From the NCBI GenBank assembly GCA_964468205.1, contig CAYXVG010000019.1:49643-113642 (forward strand): DNA of 64,000 nucleotides, in the 5' to 3' direction. The notes below the pieces were generated by a model, which saw nothing but the letters and a program-made list of their open reading frames with translations, had not been told where the DNA came from and made no database searches. This document shows positions 17,363 through 25,746 of the stretch, piece after piece (within the stretch, counting starts at the first letter, position 1; each line of letters starts with the position of its first letter). This DNA is from CAWELS01 sp964468205. GTDB lineage: Bacteria > Acidobacteriota > Terriglobia > Bryobacterales > Bryobacteraceae. The translations under genes and the position numbers were made by a program.

Positions 17363-17926
17363 CTATGGGATGATTTCGACGCGCAGTGAGATATCGAGCG
17401 TCCGTCCAATCTCTTCGAGTAAACGCTTCTTTTCGGCGGTATTTGAGTGAGTGCAGATGTAGTATCCCCCAATCCGGAATTGGTTGTGGTAGTCTTCCGC
17501 GGCCTGGGTTTCGATCAGTGCGATTCCCGAAAGCCGTTTGTGAAGTGTTTTCACGCGTTCGATCCCAATCTTTGCGATGGCGCGGGCAAACGTCTCAGCA
17601 GCCGTAGGCTTCCCGATCGTTTCACCGTCAATGAAAACACGGAGCCTGCCACGCGTAGTAGGGGTCGCGTCAATTGGCCTGTTCGCGTCTGAACGTGGCC
17701 CGCTGTTCCATTGGCGTTGCAGGGCCTCGACCTTTTCCACGAGGGCATCATAGTGTTGGCTGATCGCCAGACACTTGCCGTGGCTGACGAGGTCTCGCTC
17801 TAATGTCGCCTCCGCCGCCCTTTGGATCCAGTCGTCAGAAGCCGAGCGAATAGCTTGAATTAGGTCCTGGAGGCATTGCGATATATTGGAATCGCCTGGG
17901 GTCTCCACCGTTTTCTTCTTCGACAT
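17363..17926 (-). CDS. Hypothetical protein between two direct repeats
   Basis: A 187-aa protein on the opposite strand to its surroundings. Start set at ATG 17926 (MSKKKTVETP), which has GGAGG about 8 nt upstream; a longer frame begins in decayed korB sequence. The N-terminal half is helical and charged (residues about 18-75). The C-terminal half (about 95-187) looks like a compact alpha/beta module, with RLRVFIDGETI, TFARAIAKIGIERV, then YYICTHSNTAEKKRLLEEIG and a final strand LRVEIIP. I think I have seen this module at the ends of assorted bacterial proteins but cannot name it. Codon use is less GC-biased than neighbours, consistent with acquisition. Confidence 0.6.
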   Translation of the reverse strand: MSKKKTVETPGDSNISQCLQDLIQAIRSASDDWIQRAAEATLERDLVSHGKCLAISQHYDALVEKVEALQRQWNSGPRSDANRPIDATPTTRGRLRVFIDGETIGKPTAAETFARAIAKIGIERVKTLHKRLSGIALIETQAAEDYHNQFRIGGYYICTHSNTAEKKRLLEEIGRTLDISLRVEIIP

Positions 17927-17992
17927 CGTTAGTTCCTCCGAAGGCGTTTCGTCCTGTGGCCGGTAGAATCTTCTATGATCATTTTTTAGATA

Positions 17993-18104
17993 TACCGCCC
18001 GGATCCGTTTCGCCAGCACATGCACACCCTGCGCCGAAATGTCCCCCCTGATCTGTAACGATCGAAAATAAGGACGTCTATGGACTAACGAAGGGTCGAT
18101 TCAG
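17993..18104 (+). pseudogene. Decayed internal fragment of korB
   Basis: This stretch aligns base by base with korB 16140-16259, the TPP-motif region. In korB the segment encodes a run ending VYGLTKGQF; here the same order is readable in broken frames (HMHTLRRNVP, then VYGLTKGRF), interrupted by single-base indels and a stop (ctgtaa). Downstream the similarity jumps to the region past the korB stop and then into repeat copy 2. It is therefore the remnant of a second korB with a large internal deletion. No function is expected. Confidence 0.8.
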
Positions 18105-18163
18105 ATCGTGCCGAATCGCTGAGAGTGAAGCCGCCCGGAAGAGTCCCTCTGCCGCCTGTCTAC

Positions 18164-18560
18164 GGTGGCCCAGACTTGGATGTTAATCGCTTCGAAGAAT
18201 AACCAATTCTGAATCAATCGATTACAGAGCAGCATTTTCGCCATTTTGATGCCGGCCAAAGCTCCTGGCCGGAGTGGCTCCAGCGTTTAGTTGGCTTTGT
18301 TTTGTCATATTCGGTTGTCAAACATCCAGCGGGTAGAGGCTGCTGGCCGCCACCCAAGGAGACAGATTCAATAGGCCCCAGAACGCAGCGCGAGGATCAT
18401 CTTCGCGGCAACGTCAGGCCTCATTCACGGGCGAGCTCGCAGCCAAGCCGAATCCGCCAGTACTCCAGAAGACTACCACTCGCCGTTTTGAAACAAAGGT
18501 GTCGAGACGCAGCAAGTGATTGATATGTTGCGGTTTGTGTAGGATTTGAGGCGATGTGAT
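18164..18560 (+). repeat. Long direct repeat, copy 2 (R2)
   Basis: The ~397-bp second copy of the segment at 16928-17325, in the same orientation and again just after korB-derived sequence (here the pseudogene). This shows that korB tail plus repeat were duplicated as a unit. The stretch from its end to the -10 box at 18760 holds no recognisable gene, only a small inverted repeat (TTTTGC/GCAAAA around 18582). Confidence 0.9.
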
Positions 18561-18759
18561 TGCGCAAAGCCGAATTCAACTTACGCGTATTTTGCATAAG
18601 CAAAACTTTGTCCTTCGCGCGTTGAACCCTCCATGGTGCGGCTCAGCATATTTTTTGGCCTGGATCGGAACGACTGGAGCCGAGGGGACGCATGAGGATC
18701 GGTGCGCCCCCAAAGGGCGGGTGGTATGCCGCGGCCGGTGGCCATGCCGGGCGGAGGCA

Positions 18760-18765
18760 TATAAT
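18760..18765 (+). promoter_or_regulatory. -10 box (TATAAT) abutting the GTG start at 18773
   Basis: A perfect TATAAT ends 7 nt before GTG 18773, predicting transcription from the start codon itself. A GGAGG at 18753 is upstream of the predicted transcript and 15 nt from the start, so it would not serve as ribosome binding site. Confidence 0.45.
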
Positions 18766-18772
18766 TGTTGGT

Positions 18773-19570
18773 GTGCGGCGGCGAAATCTGCTTGCCTGCG
18801 TGGCCGCGGTGGGCTTCGCTTGGGGCGGGACCGACACAGAAACGATTTGGAACGAGTACGTCGAGTGGTACCTGCGTCAGCCCATCGCTGTTACCGACCC
18901 GCGCCAGGCGTACCTCGATCATCTCAAGCGTTCCGGTTTTAGCGACGGCGAGCTGGGGGAACGCTCGGAGGTAATCGAGCGGCTGACCAGAGAGCGCCGG
19001 GAGGAACTGCGCCCGCTTTTCTTCGATCGGACTTACGCGAGCGCACCGCGCTTCAACACCGAACCGAACGCCTTGCTGGTGGAAGCCGTCCGGGACGTGA
19101 GGCCGGGGCACGCGCTGGACATCCATATGGGGCAAGGGAGGAACGCCATCTTTCTTGCCTCGAAAGGCTGGGAAGTTACGGGTTTCGATTATTCCGCCGA
19201 AGGGGTGCGCACGGCGCGGGAGGCGGCGAAGCAGGCGGGGGTGGCGCTGACGGCTCTCGTCGAGCGCCATGAGGATTTCGAGTTCGGGCGGGAGGAATGG
19301 GACCTGATCGTGATGACTTATACCTGGGTTCCTCTGGACGGCCAGTATGTTGATCGCATCATTGAGTCGCTCAAGCCCGCGGGGTTGATCGTTTTTGAAC
19401 ACCTAATGGATCTGTCGGGGAGCGAGGGCGCCGCGCCTTGGCTGCCCAGGCCGAACCAATTGCTCGAGGTCTTCGGGCGTCTCCGGATTCTCCGGTATGA
19501 GGACACGCTGGCCCCCGCGGACTGGTCCTGGCGGCCTGAACGGATCGCGCGGCTGGTGGCCGAGAAGTGA
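18773..19570 (+). CDS. SAM-dependent methyltransferase-like protein with a signal peptide
   Basis: A 265-aa protein if it starts at GTG 18773. This places a short basic segment and hydrophobic stretch (VRRRNLLACVAAVGFAWGG) at the N-terminus, like a signal peptide. The enzyme part is a class I Rossmann methyltransferase: motif I ALDIHMGQGRNAIFLA near residue 115 (the usual G-x-G-x-G is here HMGQG), the acidic end of beta 2 in VTGFDYSAEG, and motif IV WDLIVMTY. The substrate is not deducible. An exported SAM enzyme would be odd, since SAM is cytoplasmic, so the leader may be a membrane anchor or lipid-facing segment. An upstream ATG at 18692 is open but has no other support. The carbamoyltransferase gene follows 246 bp later. 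Confidence 0.7.
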   Translation: MRRRNLLACVAAVGFAWGGTDTETIWNEYVEWYLRQPIAVTDPRQAYLDHLKRSGFSDGELGERSEVIERLTRERREELRPLFFDRTYASAPRFNTEPNALLVEAVRDVRPGHALDIHMGQGRNAIFLASKGWEVTGFDYSAEGVRTAREAAKQAGVALTALVERHEDFEFGREEWDLIVMTYTWVPLDGQYVDRIIESLKPAGLIVFEHLMDLSGSEGAAPWLPRPNQLLEVFGRLRILRYEDTLAPADWSWRPERIARLVAEK

Positions 19571-19816
19571 TGTCACGCCAGAGGCCGGGTGGGCAGAAAT
19601 CCCGCCAGGCCGGAAACAAACGAGGATCGTGCTGACGCCGGGGACTCGAAGGTTGATTCCTGGAACGTAGCGGGCCGCCGCTGGGCATTATCAAACTCGC
19701 GATGTACCACCAGGGATATATATGGGGTGCATTGACGCCTATCGTAAGTTTGACTAATCTAGTATCATAAGGCGAGACTCCTCGCACGGGGGAGGAGACG
19801 CTGGGAGGAGGACTCA

Positions 19817-21580
19817 GTGCTAGTTTGCGGGATTAATGGAGGACACAACGCCTCGGCAGCGTTGGTTCAGGACGGACGGCTCATTGGAGCCCTCCAGGAA
19901 GAAAGACTTACACGATGCAAGAACCAGAGCGGATACCCACGGAACGCCGTTGAGCGCTTGTTGCGTCACCATTCCGTGTCATGGAGCGATGTTGACGCCT
20001 TCGTATTCGGCGGACACGAGGTTTACTACGAGCCCGGTCTAGACGAACGAGACTACTCGCTCCGCATTCGCAGTTACAAGAATCTAGCCCGGACGAAGGT
20101 GCGGCGCTGGCTGCGCAAGACGCCAATGAGGGCGCGAACCCATCGGGCCCGGCGCGAGCGCCAGATCGCGAATCTGCTTGAGCATGGCGTCAAGCGCGAT
20201 GTGATCTTCCAAATCGATCATCACCGTTCGCATGCGGCGACGGCCTACTACGGCGCCGGGATGAGCGACGATACGCTCGTGATCACGATTGACGGTGCGG
20301 GCGACGGGCTGTGCGCAACCGTATCCGAACCGGCGGCGAACGGGCAATTGAAGACGCTCGCGACGGTGAGCGAAGAGCACTCGATCGGGAACCTTTGGTC
20401 TGTCATCACGGCGTTGCTGACGATGGTTCCGCTTGAGCATGAATACAAGCTTATGGGGATGGCCCCGTACGCGAGCGCCAAAGGAACCGAAGCGGCGAAG
20501 CAGATATTCAGCAGAGCCTTCGAACACTCGAACGGGACGTGGAGGCTAGCGAACAAGGCTCCGAACATCCTGTTCTCCTATGAATACTGGCGCGAGGCCC
20601 TCGAATTCACCCGTTTTGATCAACTGTGCGGAGGACTGCAGGCCTTCACCGAGGAGTTCCTCGGAGCATGGGTGCAGCAATGGCTGCGGAGGACGGGAAA
20701 GAGGAAGCTTCGCCTGTCCGGCGGCGTGTTCATGAATGTCAAGCTCAACCAGGTTCTTGGCGCGCTGCCTGAAGTGGATGACATTTTCATCACTCCATCC
20801 TGCGGTGACGAAACGAATTCCATCGGAGCCGCCTGGGCATACCTGGCGGATCAGGGACGCGCTGAAGAGATCGAGCCATTCGGACCGTTGTACCTGGGGC
20901 CCGAGCCGGCGGCTTCCGACTATGAGGCGGCCGCGCTGCAGGCCAAGGAACAAGGATTTAGCGTCGAGCGTCCCGATCGGATTGAAGACTTCATTGCCGA
21001 TCTGCTGGCGGGCGGAGAAGTGGTGGCAAGAGTGACGGGCGGGGAAGAATTCGGGGCTCGCGCGTTGGGGAATCGATCCCTGCTCGCCGATCCGTCAAGC
21101 GTGGAGGTCGTCAAAGTCATCAACCACGCCATCAAATGCAGAGATTTCTGGATGCCGTTCGCCCCGTCGGTTCTGGAGGAGGCGGCCGACCGCTATTTGC
21201 ATAACCCCAAGGGTTTCTACGCCCCCTATATGATCCTCACGTTCGATTCCCGGAATACCTCCGAGATCGCTGCCGCCTGCCATCCCGCGGATGCAACGAT
21301 CCGGCCGCAGATGGTGCGGCGGGAATGGAATCCAGGATACCACCGCGTTTTGGAGTCTTTCCAGGAGAGAACCGGGCGCGGCGCGTTATTGAACACTTCC
21401 TTCAATATTCACGGGGAGCCGATCGCTTCGAGTCCGGCAGACGCCGTTGACGTGCTGCGGCGGTCGGGTTTGCGCCATCTCGCGTTGGGGCCGTTTCTGA
21501 TCTCGAAAGACAGCGCTGGCGTGAGCGATAGCGACAATGCCTGGAGCGCTGCTCGGCTTAGCTCCGTAAGCAGCCGCTGA
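19817..21580 (+). CDS. NodU/CmcH-family carbamoyltransferase
   Basis: A 587-aa enzyme of the NodU/TobZ/CmcH type, full length. The N-terminal Kae1-like domain starts VCGINGGHNASAALVQDGRL and has the metal-binding IDHHRSHAATAYYGAG and ITIDGAGDG. The C-terminal YrdC-like or carbamoyl-transfer domain contains EEFGARALGNRSLLADP, DFWMPFAPSV and LLNTSFNIHGEPI. By family knowledge these use carbamoyl phosphate and ATP to make a carbamoyl-AMP intermediate and then carbamoylate a hydroxyl of a sugar, antibiotic or signal molecule. The start is GTG 19817 with GGAGGAG about 8 nt upstream. The acceptor is unknown; no glycan or antibiotic cluster surrounds it, only the methyltransferase. Confidence 0.9.
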   Translation: MLVCGINGGHNASAALVQDGRLIGALQEERLTRCKNQSGYPRNAVERLLRHHSVSWSDVDAFVFGGHEVYYEPGLDERDYSLRIRSYKNLARTKVRRWLRKTPMRARTHRARRERQIANLLEHGVKRDVIFQIDHHRSHAATAYYGAGMSDDTLVITIDGAGDGLCATVSEPAANGQLKTLATVSEEHSIGNLWSVITALLTMVPLEHEYKLMGMAPYASAKGTEAAKQIFSRAFEHSNGTWRLANKAPNILFSYEYWREALEFTRFDQLCGGLQAFTEEFLGAWVQQWLRRTGKRKLRLSGGVFMNVKLNQVLGALPEVDDIFITPSCGDETNSIGAAWAYLADQGRAEEIEPFGPLYLGPEPAASDYEAAALQAKEQGFSVERPDRIEDFIADLLAGGEVVARVTGGEEFGARALGNRSLLADPSSVEVVKVINHAIKCRDFWMPFAPSVLEEAADRYLHNPKGFYAPYMILTFDSRNTSEIAAACHPADATIRPQMVRREWNPGYHRVLESFQERTGRGALLNTSFNIHGEPIASSPADAVDVLRRSGLRHLALGPFLISKDSAGVSDSDNAWSAARLSSVSSR

Positions 21581-21589
21581 TAGTTCACT

Positions 21590-21841
21590 GCAAGACCGGC
21601 GGATCCGCCGTCTGGGTTCCGTGATTCCGGGGGTAAGCGGCATGAGTGTCCCGAAGAAGCGCGGGTAACCGCCCTGGATAAATTCGCGCTGCGTGGTCCA
21701 GGGGATGTGTACCTTGCAGCCGTAGTCCGAGAAGCTGGCCGGAATGGAAACAATCTTCGCGCGTGTGCTCTCGTCCAACGCTTCAGCTACGATCGGGACG
21801 AAACACGGGTTGTTCGCCGGGTCGGTCCCGGCCGCGGGGGT
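21590..21841 (-). pseudogene. Coding-like remnant in frame after the amidohydrolase stop
   Basis: Immediately after the TAA of the amidohydrolase, the same frame stays open for over 80 codons and has GC-rich third positions like a real gene. Readable pieces include PCFVPIVAEALDESTRAKIV, CKVHIPWTTQREFIQGGYP and FFGTLMPLTPG. There is no ATG or ribosome binding site; the first TTG is at 21778. Either the amidohydrolase once had a longer C-terminus cut by a new stop, or this is the 3' end of a deleted gene. I cannot identify the domain. Confidence 0.35.
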
Positions 21842-22903
21842 TTACTGGATCCCCGGCACCACTTGAAGGGCGTTTTCGTAGTAGATCTTCCGGAGGACCT
21901 CGTCAGGCAGGTCGAGGCCGTAGAGATTCCAGAGGCCGTGGTGCTTGCGGTCATGGGGAAAGTATTCATCAGCGGTTTCGAGGACGCGGAAATAGGTGCT
22001 GTACTCCTCCGGGCGCCAGGTGTCCTTTCCGAACAGGATGCGGTCCTGGTAATCGATGCAGAACTGCCGGGCGAAGCGCGGCTGGCGGCCGAGTTCCTCG
22101 ATGACCGCGCCGAATTCCGTGTAGACGTTCGGCAGGCGGTCGAGGAGTTTTCCCAGCCGGGCGAGGTCTCCGCCAAGCCAGCCGAGGTGAGCGTTGATGA
22201 ATTTGGTCCCGGGGTGTTTCGCGAAGAGGCGGTGCTGCTCGGCCATGATGGATTCCCAACTGGGATACGCGTCCGGCGGCCTGGCCCGGCGGGGGTAGAG
22301 CTTCAGTTCCAGCCAGCGCTCGTTGTACTTGTCCATCGGCTCGAACAGCGGCGCGGGTTCGGCGGTGTGGATCAGCACCGGGACACCAAGCCGGCCGCAG
22401 GCGGCGAAAAGCTTGTCAAACCGAGGGTCGTCGACTTGGACGCGCCGGCCGCTGCCGTCCTTCAGTGTCAGCCCGAAGTTCTTGAAGATCTTGAGGCCCG
22501 CCGCTCCGTTACGCACATCCTGCTCGACTTGGGCGGCCACGCGGCTGGGAAAGTCCGGCTCGTCGATCCCGTCGAAGTTGATATTCGCGAAGACGACGAT
22601 ACGGCTGCCGTGATACTCGCCCAACGCTTCGACGCTCTTGCTCAGCCGGCCGCCGTATCCACCGCTGAGATTCACCATGGCGCGCATGTTGATCCGGTCC
22701 ATATCCCGAATGAGAGCTTCCACCTGCTCCGGTGAAGTGAGGCGGCGCTGGTGGTTGTGTACGTCGATGAAAGGATACTTTGCGCGCGTCACGACGGTTT
22801 CGGGCGTAACGAGAGTGGATCGCGGCTCATACTCCTCGATCGTCATTTCTTGACCACCGGCGAGCGATATCAGGAGTGTGATGCCGATTACAGTGCGTTT
22901 CAT
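21842..22903 (-). CDS. Exported amidohydrolase (metal-dependent TIM-barrel hydrolase)
   Basis: A 353-aa protein with a signal peptide (MKRTVIGITLLISLAGGQE). The amidohydrolase-2 fold is shown by the first-strand metal motif D-V-H-N-H (near residue 47), LIHTAEP, NAHLGW and the C-terminal FGKDTW, giving the His/His...His...Asp set. Members hydrolyse or decarboxylate small carboxylates or lactones; the substrate is unknown. ATG 22903 was chosen over a TTG at 22918 because the signal peptide starts there. In-frame coding-like sequence follows the stop (see 21590-21841). Confidence 0.8.
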   Translation of the reverse strand: MKRTVIGITLLISLAGGQEMTIEEYEPRSTLVTPETVVTRAKYPFIDVHNHQRRLTSPEQVEALIRDMDRINMRAMVNLSGGYGGRLSKSVEALGEYHGSRIVVFANINFDGIDEPDFPSRVAAQVEQDVRNGAAGLKIFKNFGLTLKDGSGRRVQVDDPRFDKLFAACGRLGVPVLIHTAEPAPLFEPMDKYNERWLELKLYPRRARPPDAYPSWESIMAEQHRLFAKHPGTKFINAHLGWLGGDLARLGKLLDRLPNVYTEFGAVIEELGRQPRFARQFCIDYQDRILFGKDTWRPEEYSTYFRVLETADEYFPHDRKHHGLWNLYGLDLPDEVLRKIYYENALQVVPGIQ

Positions 22904-22933
22904 CTCAATGCCCAGCAAGTTGGATTACTGCAA

Positions 22934-23662
22934 TTATGCGGTGCCGCGGCCTGGTTCCGCAATCAGCTCCGCCACCCGCCGCTGGAGTTCCGCGGTGAGC
23001 GCGTTAGCTTCGGTGAACCTTCCGGCGGGTATGGGCTTTCCGATCCGGACGCGCACGTGGGCAGGCCGGACTTGTATTGTGCCGCGCGGTAGCGCCTCCC
23101 CGGTTCCCGAGACGCCGACCGGCACGATCGTCGCTTTCGCCTTCAGTGCCAGCAGCGCGGCGCCGGGTTTGAAGGGCCGCAAGCCGGAGGGCGAGCGGCT
23201 TCCCTCGGGAAACAAGAGCATCGGGGCGCCATTTTCCATCTTCCGCCGCGCGGCGGCGAAGGCTTTCAAGGCAGCGCGCTTGTCCTCACGTTCCACGGGA
23301 ATGTGTCCGCCCAAACTCAGGTGCCACCCGATGAAGGGGGTGCGGAAGAGCGACAGCTTCGCCATGAAGCGGAAGGAGACGGGCAGGCTCACGATGAGCA
23401 CCGGAATGTCCAGCATGCTGCGGTGGTTGGAGACGATCAGCAGCCGCCCGTGGCGCGGCGTATCCTCCCCTCCCTGAACGTCGAGCCTCACCCCAGAGGT
23501 GAAGAGCATGAAACGGGACCAAAAACAGGCGGCCCAGTGGCCGGAGTTTCCGCTGCGGTCAATCGTATGGGCCACGGCGGTACACAATCCCATCATCAGG
23601 ACTGCAATGGCCGCTAGAGGATTCGTGATGAGGGCGATCCGGAGCTTCCGAAGCACAACCAC
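22934..23662 (-). CDS. 1-acyl-sn-glycerol-3-phosphate acyltransferase-like (PlsC family)
   Basis: A 242-aa acyltransferase. The catalytic NH80RSMLD85 (the H-x4-D motif) and the second motif FPEGSRS near residue 143 are intact, and IPVG/VPVGVSGTG gives the later conserved block. Hydrophobic stretches at the N-terminus (residues about 8-32) fit membrane association. By family it acylates lysophosphatidic acid or a similar lysolipid. It ends the pair folC-plsC: the start is 4 bp from the folC stop, so the two are co-transcribed. Confidence 0.85.
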   Translation of the reverse strand: MVVLRKLRIALITNPLAAIAVLMMGLCTAVAHTIDRSGNSGHWAACFWSRFMLFTSGVRLDVQGGEDTPRHGRLLIVSNHRSMLDIPVLIVSLPVSFRFMAKLSLFRTPFIGWHLSLGGHIPVEREDKRAALKAFAAARRKMENGAPMLLFPEGSRSPSGLRPFKPGAALLALKAKATIVPVGVSGTGEALPRGTIQVRPAHVRVRIGKPIPAGRFTEANALTAELQRRVAELIAEPGRGTA

Positions 23663-23666
23663 GATT

Positions 23667-24941
23667 CTAGCTGACGAGCATTCGGCGCGCCGCTCCGACG
23701 AGCATCAGCGAGCCGGTTATGACGATCAGGTCCTCCTCGCCGGCTGTGCGCGTCTGGCGCAGCGCCTCCTCGATATTCGCGGCGACCGACACGGAGGTGT
23801 GGTCGAAAAGCCTCTGCTGCACTTCGGAACGCAGGGCGCGCTGGGATTCCGGGCTGGTGAGAATCACATGGTCAACAACCGGCGAGAGGATATCTGCTAT
23901 TTCGTCGAGTGATTTGTCGCGCATGGCACCGTAGATGAGCCAGATGCGCCGGCCGGAATAGAATCGCCCGAGATGCCGTGCCAACGCGCGAATCCCCCCC
24001 GGATTATGCGCGCCGTCGAGCAGGATTTCGGGCGCACGGGCAACCCGCTCCAGCCGTCCCGGCCAGGTTACCGCGGCGATTCCGCGTTCGATGACGTTCG
24101 CCGCGAGTCCGAGCGCGTCGAGGGCCGCAACGGCTGTCAGCGAGTTCTCTACCTGGTGCTCGCCGGCCAGCGGGCACGAGACCTGAACTTCCCGGCCAGT
24201 TGTGCAGGCGACGAACCGGCTTCCATCGGCAGATAGACTCGAGTTCCGGGCCGTCCAGACGCCGGCCTCGATTAGTGGCGCGCCCACTTCGGTGGCCTTC
24301 TCCTGGATCACCGCAAAGGCTTCGGGGCGCTGCGCGCCGACCACCACTGGAACGCCAGGTTTCAGGATGCCAGCCTTCTCCCGGGCGATCGCCTCGATGC
24401 TGTTACCGAGGTACCGCTCATGGTCATAGTCGATGCGGGTTATGACGGTTAGCGCGGGTAAGACTACGTTGGTAGCGTCCAACCGGCCACCGAGTCCGGT
24501 CTCGATCACCGCCATTTCAACGCCGAGGTCGCGGAATAGCAGCATCCCCATCGCCGTAACGGTCTCAAAATACGTGGGATGTGCGTCTATCTTCCCGCGC
24601 CGGTACATATCTTCGGCGACGCGGTGCACGGCTTCGAACGCCCGCACGAACTGCTCCTCGCTGACGGGAATCCCATCCATTTGAATCCGCTCGGTCGGCT
24701 CCACCAGGTGAGGAGAGGTGTAGAGGCCGGTCCGGACGCCGGCGGCGCGCAACCCGGAGGCGATCATCGCGGAAACGGATCCTTTGCCGTTGGTCCCCGC
24801 GATGTGGACCGAGCGGAAGGCTCGGTGCGGATTGCCGAGGGCCTCGAGGAAAGTCCGAATCCGGTCCAGGCCCAGCTTGATGGTCCGAACCTCGTTGCCC
24901 AGCGAGTAGAGGAAGTGGACCGAGTCCGGGTAGGTAGTCAT
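23667..24941 (-). CDS. folC: Folylpolyglutamate synthase / dihydrofolate synthase
   Basis: A 424-aa Mur-ligase-fold enzyme. The P-loop is G49-T-N-G-K-G-S, followed by the folate-site helix GLYTSPHLVEPTERI. The Mg/carbamate region includes ETGLGGRLDATNVV, and the C-terminal domain has the DGAHNPGGIRAL motif diagnostic of FolC. It adds glutamate to dihydropteroate or folates in the cytoplasm. GGAG lies 6 nt before ATG. Length is normal for the family. Confidence 0.92.
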   Translation of the reverse strand: MTTYPDSVHFLYSLGNEVRTIKLGLDRIRTFLEALGNPHRAFRSVHIAGTNGKGSVSAMIASGLRAAGVRTGLYTSPHLVEPTERIQMDGIPVSEEQFVRAFEAVHRVAEDMYRRGKIDAHPTYFETVTAMGMLLFRDLGVEMAVIETGLGGRLDATNVVLPALTVITRIDYDHERYLGNSIEAIAREKAGILKPGVPVVVGAQRPEAFAVIQEKATEVGAPLIEAGVWTARNSSLSADGSRFVACTTGREVQVSCPLAGEHQVENSLTAVAALDALGLAANVIERGIAAVTWPGRLERVARAPEILLDGAHNPGGIRALARHLGRFYSGRRIWLIYGAMRDKSLDEIADILSPVVDHVILTSPESQRALRSEVQQRLFDHTSVSVAANIEEALRQTRTAGEEDLIVITGSLMLVGAARRMLVS

Positions 24942-25109
24942 GCGAGACTCCCATTTTACTGCCGGTCTCGAATTGTGGCGTGCGCCTCCGATTTCGCTTG
25001 GCGGTAACGCGTTCTTAACCTAAACTGGTGGCGGACTCACGACCGCCGCCCGCCGGACGGCGCGGCGGGCCCTCCAGCGGGCCGGCGGCCAGCCTGAAAG
25101 GAGGATCGC

Positions 25110-25586
25110 ATGGCAGTCCTGCCAAGACTTCGTCAATTTCTGAATCAGAATCATGTCGCTTACACGCATCATGTGCATCCGACGGTTTACACGGCGAAAG
25201 AGGTCGCCGACGTCGAGCACGTCCCGGCGCATCGTATGGCGAAAGCCGTCGTCTTTTGTAGCAATCAAGGCTATGGCCTGGCCGTTCTTCCGGGCGATTA
25301 CGTCGTGGACCTACAGGAGTTGCGGCTGGCGCTCGGACTGTCGCGCATCCGCCTGGCCACCGAGAAGGAGTTGGCGGAACTCTTCGAGGACTGCGAGTTA
25401 GGCGCGATGCCGCCGTTCGGGGGCCTATACGACATGCCGACATTTCTCGATAGCGCGCTCATCAATGAGCAGACCATCGCGTGCAACGCCGGGACGCACA
25501 AGGATACGATCTACCTGGATACGAACGAGTACCGCCGCACGGCGAAGCCCACGGTGATTCACTTTTCGCACAGCGCGGCGGCATAG
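25110..25586 (+). CDS. YbaK/ProX-type aminoacyl-tRNA deacylase domain protein
   Basis: A 158-aa single-domain protein of the YbaK/ProRS-editing superfamily. Visible features are YTHHVHPTVYTAKEVADVEH at the N-terminus, then HRMAKAVVFCSNQGYGLAVLPGDYVVD (the conserved K-x-v-v-f and catalytic-lysine region), ELGAMPPFGGLYDMPTFLD (the G-x-x-x-P-F-G motif) and the C-terminal NAGTHKDTIYLDTNEY. By family it hydrolyses mis-charged tRNAs in trans. A strong AAGGAGG precedes the ATG. Confidence 0.85.
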   Translation: MAVLPRLRQFLNQNHVAYTHHVHPTVYTAKEVADVEHVPAHRMAKAVVFCSNQGYGLAVLPGDYVVDLQELRLALGLSRIRLATEKELAELFEDCELGAMPPFGGLYDMPTFLDSALINEQTIACNAGTHKDTIYLDTNEYRRTAKPTVIHFSHSAAA

Positions 25587-25618
25587 TGCGGCCCATGAGC
25601 GCGCCACAGACCGGGAAG

Positions 25619-25660
25619 GCGCCCCGCCACGGGCAATGAAAGCGCCCCGCCACGGGCAAT
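25619..25660 (+). repeat. Two tandem copies of a 19-bp unit
   Basis: The 19-mer gcgccccgccacgggcaat occurs at 25619-25637 and again at 25642-25660, a 23-bp period, between the deacylase gene and the sigma factor gene. No stem or terminator is obvious. Confidence 0.7.
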
Positions 25661-25746
25661 AATGGTAAGGGAGACGGTTCTCCGAGCGCCGTCTCGACTT
25701 TTTGCCCCTCCATGACGTCAATAGACCAGGAAACGGAGTTTCAAGC

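Noticed and set aside
21707..22735. Plus-strand frame (342 codons) opposite the amidohydrolase gene
   Set aside because: No motifs, and the amidohydrolase on the minus strand has metal-binding residues and a signal peptide.
25619..25660. CRISPR-like array
   Set aside because: Only two units with a 23-bp period, no spacers of suitable length and no cas genes.
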